NCBI GenBank assembly: GCA_963921825.1
Contig: OY997589.1
Span: 72,028,523 to 72,092,522, forward strand
Origin: Erodium maritimum
Taxonomy: Eukaryota > Streptophyta > Magnoliopsida > Geraniales > Geraniaceae
Length of the DNA stretch: 64,000 nt
Direction: 5' to 3'
Positions 43,546-55,765 of this stretch are shown here, piece after piece. Each line of letters starts with the position of its first letter. The first letter of the stretch is position 1. Both the position numbers and the translations under genes were made by a program. The notes under the pieces were generated by a model. The model searched no databases and was not told the DNA's origin. It saw only the letters and a program-made list of their open reading frames with translations.

Positions 43546-45536
43546 TATGCTTGGTTTGGGGATTTAGTGGTTAGGAGTAGCCTATGTTAAGTCGTGCTTT
43601 GTTTCATATAAGTTTTATGGGAATTGAGGTTGATTTGTTTTATAAAAATTCAATTTTATCGTGAAACAGAAGAGGAGCATCGGAAGCAACCAGAATCATA
43701 TATGTTAAGCTGATGTGTAAAAATAGAAGAAGCTCGAACCAACCAACTTATAACTACTAACCGGGCCTAAACAACAAAGGTAAAAAAAACAAATGAATCA
43801 TACACTCGCGACCCGTGTTCGATCTGTCATCTGGAGGCATAGAGGACGTCGATGGCTCCTCCACTCTTTCCTCCCTCTCTTCTCCTCTGTCTCCTTTTAT
43901 TTTTTTGCACTCGTCCTTCCCTCTCTCTTTAGATCCGGACTGGGTGGTCGGAGATCTATCATCCGACGTTACTAAGCTCCGATTCACTGAACTCCGAGGC
44001 ATGTTCTCGTTGGTGTTGCCTACAGATGGTACCTTAGAGTTTTGAGAGGCGACTCGTGGTTTGATTTGGTGGTGTCTGTTTGGGTGCTCCTGTTTCAGCT
44101 CATGTCTCGGCCTCTCTTGGCGGCCTTTCTGGATGAAGCTTTGGTGGGTTCGGTTCCGGCCACTTCGTCGTGCACAAATCTGGTGGGGAACCGACTCTCT
44201 TATTCGCTTTGGCTATTAGGGTTTTGGAGTACCTTATACACATACTCAGTAAGATCTTTCTACATTCCTCTTACTTTCCTCCTCCATTGCATGGTCTGTT
44301 ACCTAGTCCTCCTTGTCTTCCCTATTGAGGCATTGGATCTGGTCCTCTCCCCCAGTGGTCGTCAAACAAGTGCGACCCACTGACGAGATTTGAGGGTTAC
44401 GGATCGGGCACGCATATACCCTCCTCTCCTGTCTCACTGGTTCCCACTTCTCTAACTCTCTCCCTTGTCTTAGTTTCCTCATCTTCGATTATGTGGTTGA
44501 GGCCCCTCGGTTGGTGATGACCATCGTGGGGAACCTTTCCTAACAGAAACTGAAGTTCATTAGGGTAACGGTTCGGGTTGTGGTATTGATTTCACAGGAT
44601 GGGGGTTTGCTTAACCCGGTCTCTCTAAGACTTGGGTGATTGGGTTTGTGGAGTTTGGGTAGTGGGAAGGCACCTTCTGAGTTGTATATTGGGGGGTTGT
44701 TGAGTTTTGACAATTGGTTTGGTTTGAGGGTTTTTTGTTTTTCAACTTTTTCCGGGCTGAATGTTTATTAAATTTGGGTTCTAGACCCGTTTCTTAACTT
44801 TTGTTACTTGGTGACTTGAGGTTAAGATTGTGTGTCTTCGTCTTGAGACTCTATTTTTAGCTTCTATGTGGCTTTTCTGACCTTGTTCTTCAATTTTCCC
44901 CTCACCTGTTTAATGTCCATTGGTTGAACTGTGATATCTGGTAGAAGACCTGTTGTAACCCCTTGTAGGGATTGTTGTTTGGTTTTCTCTCATTATACTA
45001 TCCACAATAGGATTATACCGAATCAGTCTAATCCCTGTCCAATTAGGCTACTTTTTAGGGAAAGTGGTGGACAAAACGAATCAATTAGACCCGATTCGTG
45101 AGTCTAATTGAATCGCCTCACAATGAGAATAGACCCGAATCGGTCTATTCTGAGTCTAGTGTAAAAAAAAACTTCAATAAAATATAACTTTACAATTTAA
45201 AAACAATGAAAAAACAACGAAAGGCGATGGAAATATGTTATTCTTTCCAAGAATCAACCAAACACACCAATAACCAAAGCCTACCACCTGATAAATACTA
45301 CAAGAACGTCACTTCGAAGCGCTTAATACTAATAAAACAAAAAACGAAGGGATTTTTTTACTATAAATAATACAATGTAAAATTTTAAAAATAATCTTAA
45401 GCATATTGATTCTATTATTAATTAATTTAAACATGTAAATTGTATTGTTAATTAAGTAATTTTATTCTAAAATTAATAAATACAAATTTACCTCATATTA
45501 ATTAGGATATATTAAATTATAAATAAGAAATTTACC
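43546..45536. other. No confirmed gene; possible LINE derivative 43790-45000
   Basis: From about 43790 a CT-rich, GC-richer leader passes into TG-rich sequence ending near 45000. This resembles the ORF-less LINE derivatives at 30070-37832, but I found no A tail or duplication. The frames 43815-44045 and 44042-44383 show no domain. From 45000 to 45536 the sequence is AT-rich with nothing recognisable. Confidence 0.4.
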
Positions 45537-46070
45537 TTAAGTATTGGTCACGCGATTTTGTTAGTAAAAATGGACGAAATATTCCATTCCGTTAGTCATA
45601 TGACCTCAAGGGCCATATAATGGATGATAAAATGACATTTTCCCCCGTTAAGTATTTGACCTCTATACATTTTATAAGGAACAATAATGAGGGTACAATG
45701 GTAATGTTCCTTATAAAATGTATAGAGATCAAATAATCAAGGGAAAACGTCATTTTATCATCCATTATATGTCACTTGAGGTCATATGACTAACGAAATG
45801 GAATATTCCGTCCATTTTTACTAACAAAATAGCGTGACCAATACTTAAGGTATTGCATTTGTCATTTTGAAACGTTGGGTAATATAGTGTTCGTGACCAA
45901 TACTTAAGAGTAAGTTTCAATATTTAAAGGGTTAATTTCATCTTACTACCCTAAAAATTCTGAAGTTTCATCTCACTACCCTAAAAATAGTTAGTGACAC
46001 CTCACTATCCTAACGTTGGATAGTATAGTGTTCGTGACCAATACTTAAGAGTAAGTTTCAATATTTACCC
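45537..46070. mobile_element. Partial, nested MITE related to 12076-12553
   Basis: Both arms of the palindrome (TTAAGTATTGGTCACGCGATTT and complement) match the element at 12076. The left outer part is missing, and the right end is interrupted at about 45930 by sequence starting GGGTTAATTTCATC with an ACTACCCTAAAA repeat. Element sequence ending AGTAAGTTTCAATATTT then reappears at 46020-46067. A second MITE has probably landed in, or recombined with, the right arm. Confidence 0.75.
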
Positions 46071-46164
46071 TAAAATCATTGTCAAGAACTATTAGTATAT
46101 GTGGATTATGATGATAATATTTGATTGTATCGCATTCTAACAACTATCACCATTTTATTATTTT

Positions 46165-46669
46165 GGGGAAACCTCAAAAACATGCCTTCGAACGACTTTT
46201 GTTAACTGAAACGTGTTGTGATGATCTTTTTTTCTTGAAAACATGCTTACACCTTTTGTTTATTATCAAAACGTAGCAACTTATGTTTATTATTTTTTCC
46301 GTTACTTTGGATTGAAAAGGAACATGTGCTTGGCATATGGTCTTTATATTTGTCATAAATACTGAAGTTGCCCTTATTTCTCTCATCTAAATGACATCCG
46401 GAGAAGAAATTGAACACTTAGTACGACCATATCCAATATTTAGACTAGAGGAATAAGGACAATTTCGGTATTTATGATCAATATAAAGACTGTGTGTAGA
46501 GCACATGTTCGTTCTCTGTCCAAAGCAAAGGAAAAAAAATAAAAATAAACATAAGTCGTTACTTTTTGATAATAAATAAAAGGTATAACCTTGTTTTTGA
46601 GAAACATAGGTAACCACAACGTGTTTATGCTAACAAAAGTCGTTCGAGAGTATGTTTTTGAGGTTTCCC
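46165..46669. mobile_element. Mutator-like foldback MITE, duplication TTATTATTT(T)
   Basis: The left end GGGAAACCTCAAAAACAT and its inverted partner close a nearly full-length palindrome. TTATTATTTT lies directly outside each end (46155-46164 and 46670-46679). Depending on where the terminal G is placed, this is a 9- or 10-bp duplication. It has no coding capacity. Confidence 0.85.
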
Positions 46670-46715
46670 TTATTATTTTTCTTCCGAAAATCCCAACACT
46701 CTTTTGGATAAATTT

Positions 46716-48111
46716 TTTTTGCTAAGTGATGATTTTATTAAAGGAACTTGAATTTTACAGGTAAAAATCCAAGCTGCAAGAAGATACAACCCTCATGGGA
46801 GATCAACTTGAAAACCTTAAGAAAAAAAATAGAAAAAACACTTAAGCTTAAGAAACTAAGTTTAGACTAAAACTAAAAAGACACGAAGCTTAGGCCGTAG
46901 AGAAAAATGTCTCATAGGCATGAAGCATTGTCTAAACACCCACACCATCCTGAAGAGAACCGAGCACGTTGAGTTAGACCGCTTCAAAAAACTAGAACGA
47001 GTGTATTTTTCGAAACAGAGATGGAGCACCACCCCTAAACGAAGACTGAGGAGGGGATTGGGAGTCAAGAACAATCTCCTCAATCCCTTCATCAAAGCCG
47101 TCATCGTCATCTTCCGTTCCGACATCGATACCCTCCCTGACATTCGCAGTTTCAGAGAGTGAGCCTTGGAGGATACTCGTTTTTGCAGCTAGTTTCAGTT
47201 TGGACCATTCTGAGCGTCTGAGCACTCTATCTCTGCTCCTTGAACGATCTTGGACTTCGTTTGATAGAAGACAACTGCTGGAAACTGCTTAGTTCCCTTT
47301 AACCGTTTGCCTCTCTTTCCGGAAGAGTTTCCTCGTTTCGCTGCATTCTCAACCGGTTCAAAGCCCATACAAGAGAGATCCATCGAAGGGGCAACTGGAG
47401 TGGATGACTCATCCGGGGAGAAAAAGTCCTCCTCAAAATGTTCAAAATCTGATCGCACAACCTGATCGGATGCAGGCCCAGAATCAGCAATATTTTTGGA
47501 AAGCCGAGCAGCCGATATAGGCTCAAATGGCCCACCCTTGCTCAGCTCCACTTCGCAATCCATAGCCACAACTTTTGGATCTGGCTGATCCGAAGGCCCA
47601 CTCGCAGGCCCAGATAATACCACTGATGAGTCCAAACCAAGCAGAGTCTCATCTTCTTCCCGCGCGTTGTGGATTCCGGAAATTGGGGTTGGGATCGTAT
47701 CAATCAAAACCCGAAGATCACTCTGATTTGAAGATTCGTGATTCACGAGATCGCGAATCGAATCTGAAACCTCCGGATCTTCAGCTCACCGAGAAGTCGA
47801 AACAACGTCGCGCCGAGAAGTCAGAACAACGCCGCGTCGAGAAAGCTTCTCCGGTGAGTTGCCGGAACCAACCAAATGAACTTTCTTGGCCAACTCCGAA
47901 CCACCAAACCCATCCTCAACCAATACCTGTTGATCCAGCTTCTGATCAACAACCATATGTACACCCTGTTTCTGTAAATCAAAAATAGAGCATGTGCTCT
48001 GTTTTTCAATTTTCTCCTGCAACGAGTCTAACCGGCGGCGAGAGAGTGCCACAAAGAGTGAAAAACCGTTTACCTTGAACCTGTTCAGACCCTCTATTGC
48101 TTGAGCAGCTC
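46716..48111 (-). mobile_element. LINE derivative with ORF1-like fragments only
   Basis: A T run at the left edge marks an A tail in minus orientation. Imperfect direct repeats (CACTCTTTTGGATAAATTT at 46697-46715 and CACTTTTGAATAATTT at 48112-48127) may be the target duplication. On the minus strand three adjoining frames (48052-47786, 47746-47195 and 47225-46992) give a hydrophilic, Ser/Lys-rich protein with an acidic tail (GTEDDDDGFDEGIEE). That matches the C-terminal character of plant L1 ORF1. No endonuclease or RT follows. The match to ORF1 rests on composition, not on a domain. Confidence 0.6.
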
Positions 48112-48127
48112 CACTTTTGAATAATTT

Positions 48128-48654
48128 GTATTACTAAAATTATCACATAAATCATACCTTAAATTATTAGAAACTCAAATCTCATTTGTGCCATAAATAA
48201 TATCAATAGTTAAAAAAATGTATATAATTCCCGTTCCCTATATTAAAATATACATTTTATGTGTAGTTAGAGATTTATGTGTATATGGTAAGGCAAGAAC
48301 CATAGAAAAATGTACATGCATTATACAAACATGGCTATATGCACATGGTAGTTCATTTTCGAGGGTCCAATAATTGATATGATCATAAACTCAATCAAAG
48401 TAAGGTCTCTTCCCAAACCTAACAATTAAACATGGCTCCATTGCTCCAACAACCTTCACATCAAAAACCATTCAAAATCACATCAAAGGCCATTCAACAA
48501 GCTTTCACATCTCTCTATTATTGTCTCGTTTCCTTGCAATTTCATTCACACCCATATTTTTCATTACAAACCATAGGAAGAAAAAGATCTCTTAGCATTA
48601 AATTTACATACAGAGATTTGAAAGAATAAGATTCAACAATCCTCCTTTTGTTTT
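48128..48654. other. AT-rich spacer without a gene
   Basis: The open frame 48432-48629 has no recognisable family. No repeats or terminal motifs were seen. Confidence 0.5.
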
Positions 48655-49035
48655 CTTTCTTTCTTTTCTCCTTCATTTGACACTCGACAATAAATACTGA
48701 AGTGATTCGTAAAAATATTTTTTTTTTGAAGAAATGATTAATGTAAGTAAGACTTATTATTGTCAAAGAGTTTGACCAATTTTGGTGTGTCTTTCCCTAG
48801 AATCAACTCTAGCTCTAACCTTACTTTTGTTATGTATGTTCTACTGTTTTTGTTTGTCAATAATCCTTTTTGTGTTTTTTTTCTCTTAATTTGACACCTC
48901 GAGAATAAAAAATGATTAATGTAAGCAAGGGTTATTGTTGTCAAAGAGTTTGACCAATTTTGGTGTCTTTCTCTAGAGTCAATTCTAGCTCTAACTTTAT
49001 TTTTGTTATGTATGTTCTTCCGTTTTCATTTGTCG
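48655..49035. repeat. Direct duplication, about 160-200 bp unit
   Basis: The copy at about 48655-48862 is repeated at about 48875-49035. Shared blocks are AATGATTAATGTAAG, GTCAAAGAGTTTGACCAATT and GTTATGTATGTTCT. The first copy carries an extra T-rich insertion near 48700-48730. Confidence 0.85.
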
Positions 49036-49059
49036 CGTCGTCTCACCCAGTTAACGTTT

Positions 49060-50925
49060 AGTCTTCATGCCTCCGAAACCCCTCAAGTTTCGTCCGGCCG
49101 TTAAGGGAGAAAAAGAAGGGCCGCCCAAAAACCCCTTCTTCTCCTCCTTCGATCACGACACCGTCGTCGTCACCCCGTTCTTGTCTTTGCACCTTCCTCC
49201 TTTTCTGGCTGATCAAGCCCTGGTGGTCTTCTTGTCGGGAGCTACCCAACCAACTACTCCCGTGACAAAGGCGAAGAGAGGTCGGCCTATAAAACTTCTC
49301 GGCCATGCCCTGTCCTAGATCTCAATGGGGAAAACTCAGGATTTTTTGGACTTCATCTCGGGGAAGGATCCGACTGCTAAAGTTTCAGTTTCCCTCAGCC
49401 GATGGCCTCGTTTGTGGCTACCCATGCCAGGGTTCCGGCTCCTCATGTTCCCCCGTCATCGATATGGGATCTCCAGACTACTTTCTCTACATGTTGTCTT
49501 ACCGAGGAGGAAGCGATGGAAGTCGTGGTTCCCTACACCTCGACGGACCCTCAGGTGTTAGCACAACTCCAATTTGGCATGGTGGGTTGTTTGGCCTCCC
49601 CCAACCCGTCCCGCAAGGAGGTTTTGCTAGCAACCATAACATGTGCATGGGGTCGCTCGGGCATGAGTCTGGTGGGTAAGGACCTAGAACCGGGCACCTT
49701 CACGCTATACTTTGTATCCCAGGAGGCTAGGGCCTGGGTTCGTTGAATGAGCCATGGTGCTTCCACAGTCACCCGCTGCTTCTCGGTGAGATCATCAGCC
49801 CAATGGCTTAGGAGCTCCATCGGTTGGACCGCCTCTAGTTATGGGTCCACGCTCGGGGAATACCCCATGTTCGAACGAGGGCTACTGGGGAAGTCATAGG
49901 GGATACATTGGGAGAGTACGTGGATGCTCAGTTTAATCAATGGGGTCTGTGTTGGGGTGCTATGGTGAGAGTTCGGTTCTGGATGAACATTCACCGACCT
50001 CTCTACTGTATCATGATCATGCGCTTTCGGGAGTTCCCAAACCCGGTCAGAGTCACCCTAACATATGAACGCCTCCCGACATTCTACTTTAACTACGGGA
50101 GACTCGGTCATATGGTTTGGGATTGTGAATGGGAAGTGCCACGAACGCCTCGCTTTGATGAGTCGATCTTAGAGTTCAAGTCCGCCAAGGTGGAAAAACC
50201 ATATGCCACAGATTGGGGAAAGTAAGCACCTCCACTACCGCCGGTTTTTGCGGCATTGGCCTTGGACATGCTACCTAAGACATGGTCGTCTCGGGGGAAG
50301 GAACCTCTGATAACCCCAGACACGGTACCTAACCCGTTTCTTGGGTTTTAGGGACGTTCCGGGGTGATGCCTTACCCTCGAGGTCCCGATCAATATTTAG
50401 AGATAGACCTCCCTGGGTCTTCAGAGATAAGCCTTCTTGAGTCTGTCCCATCTAGGAAGCTGCAAGGCACGCAAGGTTAGAAGAGGTATACAACGGGGGA
50501 GCCGTGGGAGGATCATGGGAAGGCTGGGAAGCAGCCCCACCATGAAGGATGTTAGGTATCTTGGGATTCAGGGACCTACTCAGGGAGGAGTCCCTGGTTC
50601 GAGTCGTACCTCCCACTCAGACTATCAAGTTTAAGTTCAGTTTCTCACACGATGACGAAATGAGTCCTTGGAATGCATGGACCAAACAGCGTTTAGGCAC
50701 TACTTGGAGCGATTCTTGGCATTTTGGAACTTTTTAGATTTTATTTTTGTTCTAGTTTTTGGTTCCATTTCCTGTTTTAGTTATGTTTTATGGTTACCAC
50801 AGCCGTTTCCTATAAGACCGGTTCTCTTGTTTAAGAGTTATTCGATCATTATCCCGTCACGGGCTATGACCACTGTAATAACTCTGTTTTTATATTAATA
50901 AAACTATTCCTTATTCTTAAAAAAA
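49060..50925 (+). mobile_element. ORF1-only LINE derivative (DUF4283 and CCHC knuckle)
   Basis: ATG 49067 (PPKPLKFRPAVKGEKEG) begins an ORF1-like frame. DUF4283-like sequence follows in broken frames (AQLQFGMVGCLASP, then FTLYFVSQEARAWVR at 49690-49745). The ORF1 segment at 49908-50225 has MGEYVDAQFNQWGLCWGAMV and an FYFNYGRLGHMVWDC knuckle in which the first Cys pair is altered. After a short linker comes a 3' UTR ending AATAAAACTATTCCTTATTC and A7 near 50925. ORF2 is missing altogether. The 3' end resembles that of the LINE ending at 20168. Confidence 0.78.
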
Positions 50926-51027
50926 TCCAATTATGTTAAAAAATTATTTAGATTGTTGACATGTTAGAATGCCATGCCTTTTTAAAATATGGATGACATG
51001 TTAATTATTAGAGTTTTGACTCATTTT

Positions 51028-51977
51028 TTTTAAACTAGTAACTGGGGAAATGTATTACTACAAATAAGAAACCATGGGCTCAAGAATATCATTCGGGTTG
51101 ATCGTAGTTAATCCGGCTCTTTTGGACCCGTAGAAAAAGCCTACTTTGTTTCGTAGACACAACCTGAGGACATCCCCTTACCAGCATTTCAAACAAACAC
51201 AACAGTAAATTAAACGTCCAAGCACTCAAAAAGAAAATAGTATCCAAACTAAAAAGATGACAAGAAAACTCATAAAGCAGTAAATGAAAATGTGTTGTGC
51301 ACGCGTCTTTCCCGAGACTTCCCTGCACCGGTTGTCTCTGGCTTGTGAGGATAGGCTCTTGTGGAGACTTCCCACCCCCGCTGGGTCTCTTCATTTCTCC
51401 CGGCGAGGCTGTGAAGCCTCCGCCTGTTGATCCTCAATCTCCTCCTCATCCCTCAGCTGGTGGCCCGGTGGAATTAGACCCGAAAGGTCCATTGCCTTCT
51501 TCATTCCAATAGCCCTTGTGTATAGCTGAACCCCCATTCCTTTGACCTTGGATTTCATTTCCCTTAATCTTATTGGGCCCACTCCTCCAGTCTGACCCTA
51601 AGGTTCCTTATATATGCTTCCCTATTTTTGAGACCACCCCACCTGTAATAAATTAGAAAAGACAACACCCTCATCTTCCCCGGCGTTAGCCAAGTCACTG
51701 GGCTTCAAAATACCCAATTTCCCAGCTAAGCCTCCTGGGTGTGCCCCCTACATTTTTGGAACTTCCCACTCTGGGGCATTCTTATCCAAGTCGCCAGACT
51801 CCGATCGGACCCTATCATTACCTCCTAAAACCGGGAACCCCGATGGAGGTGCCAAGGAAACACTGCTGGTTCGTGCTCTATGTTCCCCACAAAATCTCTA
51901 ATCTGGTCAAGGGATAGGGATGTGATAAGGTCATCCACTGATGCTTCCCGGGTCACATTTAGGACCCTCCAGACAGT
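51028..51977 (-). mobile_element. LINE (minus), 3' part: ORF1 tail and 3' UTR
   Basis: A T8 run at 51032-51039 followed by AAACTAGTAACTGGGGAAAT is the A-tail end of a minus-strand LINE. A similar end occurs at 63283-63325. The minus frame near the right edge (VWRVLNVTREASVDDLITSL) continues ORF1 sequence that resumes at 62329, on the other side of the gypsy element. No ORF2 is seen. Confidence 0.65.
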
Positions 51978-51982
51978 ATAAA

Positions 51983-54749
51983 TGTAACGCCCCAAATCCG
52001 GTTTTGACCGTACTCGAGACGTGAACTAGGACTAACAATAAAATAATAAAAGTGAATTTTAAACGAAACCAACTTCAAACTTTAAGTTCCAAAATAACAA
52101 TTCTGATAAATATGAGTCAAATGCTCAATCCAAAACAGGTAGAGAAAACATAGTTTGATACAAAAGTTGAAAGTTCGTCTGGACTACAATAAACCACCCG
52201 GATCCTCAAGGAACTCCCGAGCCCTGAGGCAACCTCTAGGCCTACTCATCAACGAAACCTAAAAACAGTAAACACAAAGGGGTGAGCTTACGCTCAGTAG
52301 GAAAAAGTAGTAAAGGACAAAGGACTCCCACTTCGTCAATAAAAATCCCGATTAGTAATTTTACCCAAAAACACAACATAATAAGAGATCAACAGGAATT
52401 TCAACTATTAATAAAATACCAATTCAAAAAGGGGTTCAACGGGGAGGCAACTTAGTCACCAAGAAACAAACTAAAGAAACACACGCGTACCGAAATATAG
52501 ATAATTAAACCACAAGACTCCGATCCACACACAAACACACATATCGTACCGGAACACACATCGGCCTAGATATCTTCCCGGAACTCACATCATCGGGGTG
52601 AAAACGTCTTCCCGGAACACGTAGCATCGGGGTGAAACAAGTCTTTTCGGAACACGTAACATCGGATAAGACGACAATATACCATACTGGAATATCCCTC
52701 GGTCTAGGTCTTCCCGGAACACATAGCATCGGGGTGAAACAAGTCTTTCCGGAACACGTAGCATCGGATAAGACAATAATATACCATACCGGAATGTCCC
52801 TCGGCCTAGGTCTTCCCGGAACACGTAACATCGCGGTGAAGCAACAAGATAAGCATATCGGACCGGAACATCCCTCGGTCGGATAGCCTCCCGGAAACAC
52901 ACCTCGGGGCAAGTAAACACAATGACACACAATACCAAACAAATCACAATACAACAAATCATGTCACCAACCAAGCTTACCGGCGTGACTTACCAAACAC
53001 GTCCCATCGGTCTATCACTCACCCGATCATATCACAAGGCACAATCATATAATCATTCAACACAATCACTCAACCAATCATGTCACAGAGTAATCATCCA
53101 TATCATGCTCGTCGTAATTCATATAGTTTGATAAGACTCTTATATTAACTAAGGAATGGAACATGCATCGACATGTGAGGACTAACAATCACAATCAAAC
53201 ATAACAACAATCAATTCTAAGGCTCGACATGGCCATTCTACCAGCACGACAATTCCCATACTTAAAAGCGATTATTATAGTGAATCACATCCTATATGCG
53301 GACTAAGACCCTTCCGGTTATTATTGAAATTGAAAGCGGTTATTCTAGTGAATCACATCCTATATGCAAACTAGGACCTTTCCAGTTATTATTATCCTAT
53401 ATGCATACTATTAACATTCAATAATTAAAAGCGGAAATTTACTACTCTTCCTGACCTCAAGTTCTCCAAACGTTTAACCAAAGCTCAATCACACAACCGG
53501 CGTGTAGTCCCCTCCTCCGAGCTCGAGAACACGGTCTAGGAACATAAATTAATACTAGAATTAAAGACTAAACAAGGGTGGTTTAAGAGGCAAACATCTA
53601 ATTTAAAAACCCCAAACGGTTCAAGATAACCTTTCGAAATAAACTAAAAACACCCAAAAAGGACTAAAAAGGCTAAAAACTAGTCTGCCATGGTTCGGGT
53701 CACGGAGCCGTGATGCTCCCCGTCACGCAGTCGTGATGCTCCCCGTCACGGACCCGTGACGAGTGCCGTCACGGTCTCCCTCACGGAGCTATGACGTCTC
53801 CCGTCACGGTGCCCATCACGGATACGTGACGGCCCATACCAGTTTTGCCTTCTTCTTCCTCCAGCCTCCTTTCCACGAAATCAACACCCAAAACTCCATT
53901 TTTTACCACCCAAAACCTCCAAAACAGTCACAGAACTTCAATCCTTCACTACCCAAGGTAGGATTCATCAAACCAACAAATACCCAAGAGATTTCAAATC
54001 CAAAAACAACCAAAAACCATTTATTTCTACATAAATCAATCATCTACTTCTCTAGAAAAAACTAACAACAATTACTCTAAAACCTAGCAAGTTCATGCAT
54101 TTATATGGAAACCCATAACTTGAAATGAATTGAAAATGGAAAGTTAGAATTTACTTACCTTGGAAATGGATAGGTATATGATTTTGGGGTTTTGAAGAAG
54201 ATTGGATGAAGAACTTTGACAAAAGCTTGCTCCTTTCTCCCTTTCTTCTTCTTCAAGTTTCCAAGGTTTCTCATCTCCTCCTTTCTCTCTCTAAATTTCG
54301 GCTAGCACCACAAATGAATGAGTTTTTGCTCCCAAAATACTTTAAAACCTAAAAGTGGTAAAGTCCAAAAAGCCCCTTAGCTCTTATCCACTTAAGGTCA
54401 ACTTGTGAGGGGTAAAAGAGTCCTTTTAGCCTCCTTTCTTCCCCTCCAAGCTAACATGGACAAGTGTCCATGTAGGGACCACTTTTTCCTTAGTTAAAAT
54501 CCAGCACCTCAATTTAATTTGTTTTAGTCGATAAAAAGTCACTATTTGACCGAATGTTGACTTTTCCACAATTACAGTCATTTGAAAGGAAACGGTCCAA
54601 CTAAGCTAACCGTAACGACGGCTAAGCTTTTTGGGTCCCGGAAAGGTCCCGAAGGACTCCCGGAGTCATCAGTTGACTTTTCCGACCGAAAGTCAAACTT
54701 CGCCAAAAATCACCGGTCCGACCGGGATCGATTGGGGGCGGTTCTTACA
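51983..54749 (-). repeat. Gypsy 3' LTR (2,767 bp)
   Basis: It contains a tandem block at 52560-52905 (units with CCGGAACACGTAGCATCGG) and a second block at 53695-53830 built on CCGTCACGG/GTGACGG. The right LTR has the same two blocks with different copy numbers. Long minus-strand frames such as 52974-52585 arise from the repeats. Confidence 0.95.
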
Positions 54750-54755
54750 ATCTAA

Positions 54756-54779
54756 CCCCCCCCCCCCCCCCCCCCCCCC
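54756..54779 (-). other. Gypsy polypurine tract, here a G24 run on the minus strand
   Basis: 24 consecutive C on the plus strand sit just inside the 3' LTR, six bases from its TGTAAG start. The position is that of the PPT. Normal PPTs are mixed A/G, so this looks like homopolymer expansion. The exact length may be affected by sequencing or assembly. Confidence 0.7.
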
Positions 54780-55003
54780 TTAAAAGAATTTCGTCCTCAA
54801 AATTTGAAATGAATGCTCTTCACTTAACCGTACCTCACTTGATTACACTACTTAACCAAACGCCACACTTGGCGGTGAAAAACAGCCTTACTCATCAATT
54901 CCCAATTTCACATTGTAACAACTCATACCGTAACTCGTAGAATTCCCGAGTAAAAACACCCAGTCGATTATTACCAAAACATAATGGAAAACAAGGTAAC
55001 GAT

Positions 55004-55195
55004 CTAGATATCCTATACCGGAATCCTCCATCGGTATAAATATCGTACCGTCACGTACAACATCGGTCTAGATATCCTATACCAGAATTCTCCGTCGGTA
55101 TAGGTATCACACCGGAACACACAACATTGGTCTAGACATCCCATACCGGAATCCTCCGTCGGTATAGGTATCATACCGGAACTTTTCATAAATCG
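55004..55195. repeat. Tandem repeat, about 3 x 64 bp, inside the gypsy element
   Basis: Units start GATATCCTATACCGG or a variant and include CGTCGGTATAGGTATC. They resemble the CCGGAA/CATCGG words of the LTR block, so LTR-type repeat sequence has apparently spread into the 3' internal region. Confidence 0.7.
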
Positions 55196-55649
55196 AACAA
55201 AGGTCGGAACCATCTCATAGGCCCAACTCCCCAATTGCCCTCTTAGTAACCGTTACTCGGACAAATCACACTGGAACTCAACACAATTATGTCACGATCA
55301 ACCACACACAATAATACAAGGAAGTAACACACAAATGCTTTCACCAAGACAATGGATCTCATAATCACTGTACGGTTCGGAATAACCGCATACTCTACCG
55401 TCACCTAGTCAGACGACAAGGAACGATAGTACCTCTTACCGACACATAGTCGGAGATAGGCGCACCACGAAATACACACAACCTGGACATTACCACGACC
55501 AAACTCAACAATAGGTAACACACAACCACGATCGATCATCGAAGGTTATCCAACCTGTGATATTGCACTTACTGTCGACATTTGCTCACATACTACCAAT
55601 TGAACCAATTATAAGTCGTTTCATCCATGTCACCCCATTAAGGAGCACA

Positions 55650-55765
55650 CTGCAAGCATTGTAATCTCAAGTATTTGAACAGTTTCGGGTACTTTACGCG
55701 CACCTCATCCTCGTGCTTCCATGGCGACTCTGTGCGGTTCCTTTAATCGTCTCTCGAACAACTCA
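55650..55765 (-). pseudogene. Integrase C-terminal/chromodomain-like remnant
   Basis: In one minus-strand frame WKHEDEVRVKYPKLF matches the usual end of Tekay-type pol (W-E-x-E-D-x-M-R-x-x-Y-P-x-L-F). Nothing of the integrase catalytic core is seen before it. It shows that a full pol was present in an ancestor. Confidence 0.6.

Noticed and set aside
47575..47988. 137-residue plus-strand frame
   Set aside because: It overlaps the ORF1-like frames on the minus strand, which fit the orientation of the A tail; the plus frame has no domain.
52505..52974. Long minus-strand frames in the gypsy LTRs (also at 25867-26241 and 60000-60503)
   Set aside because: They lie wholly in LTR tandem repeats, two frames are open at once, and they encode the repeat unit only.
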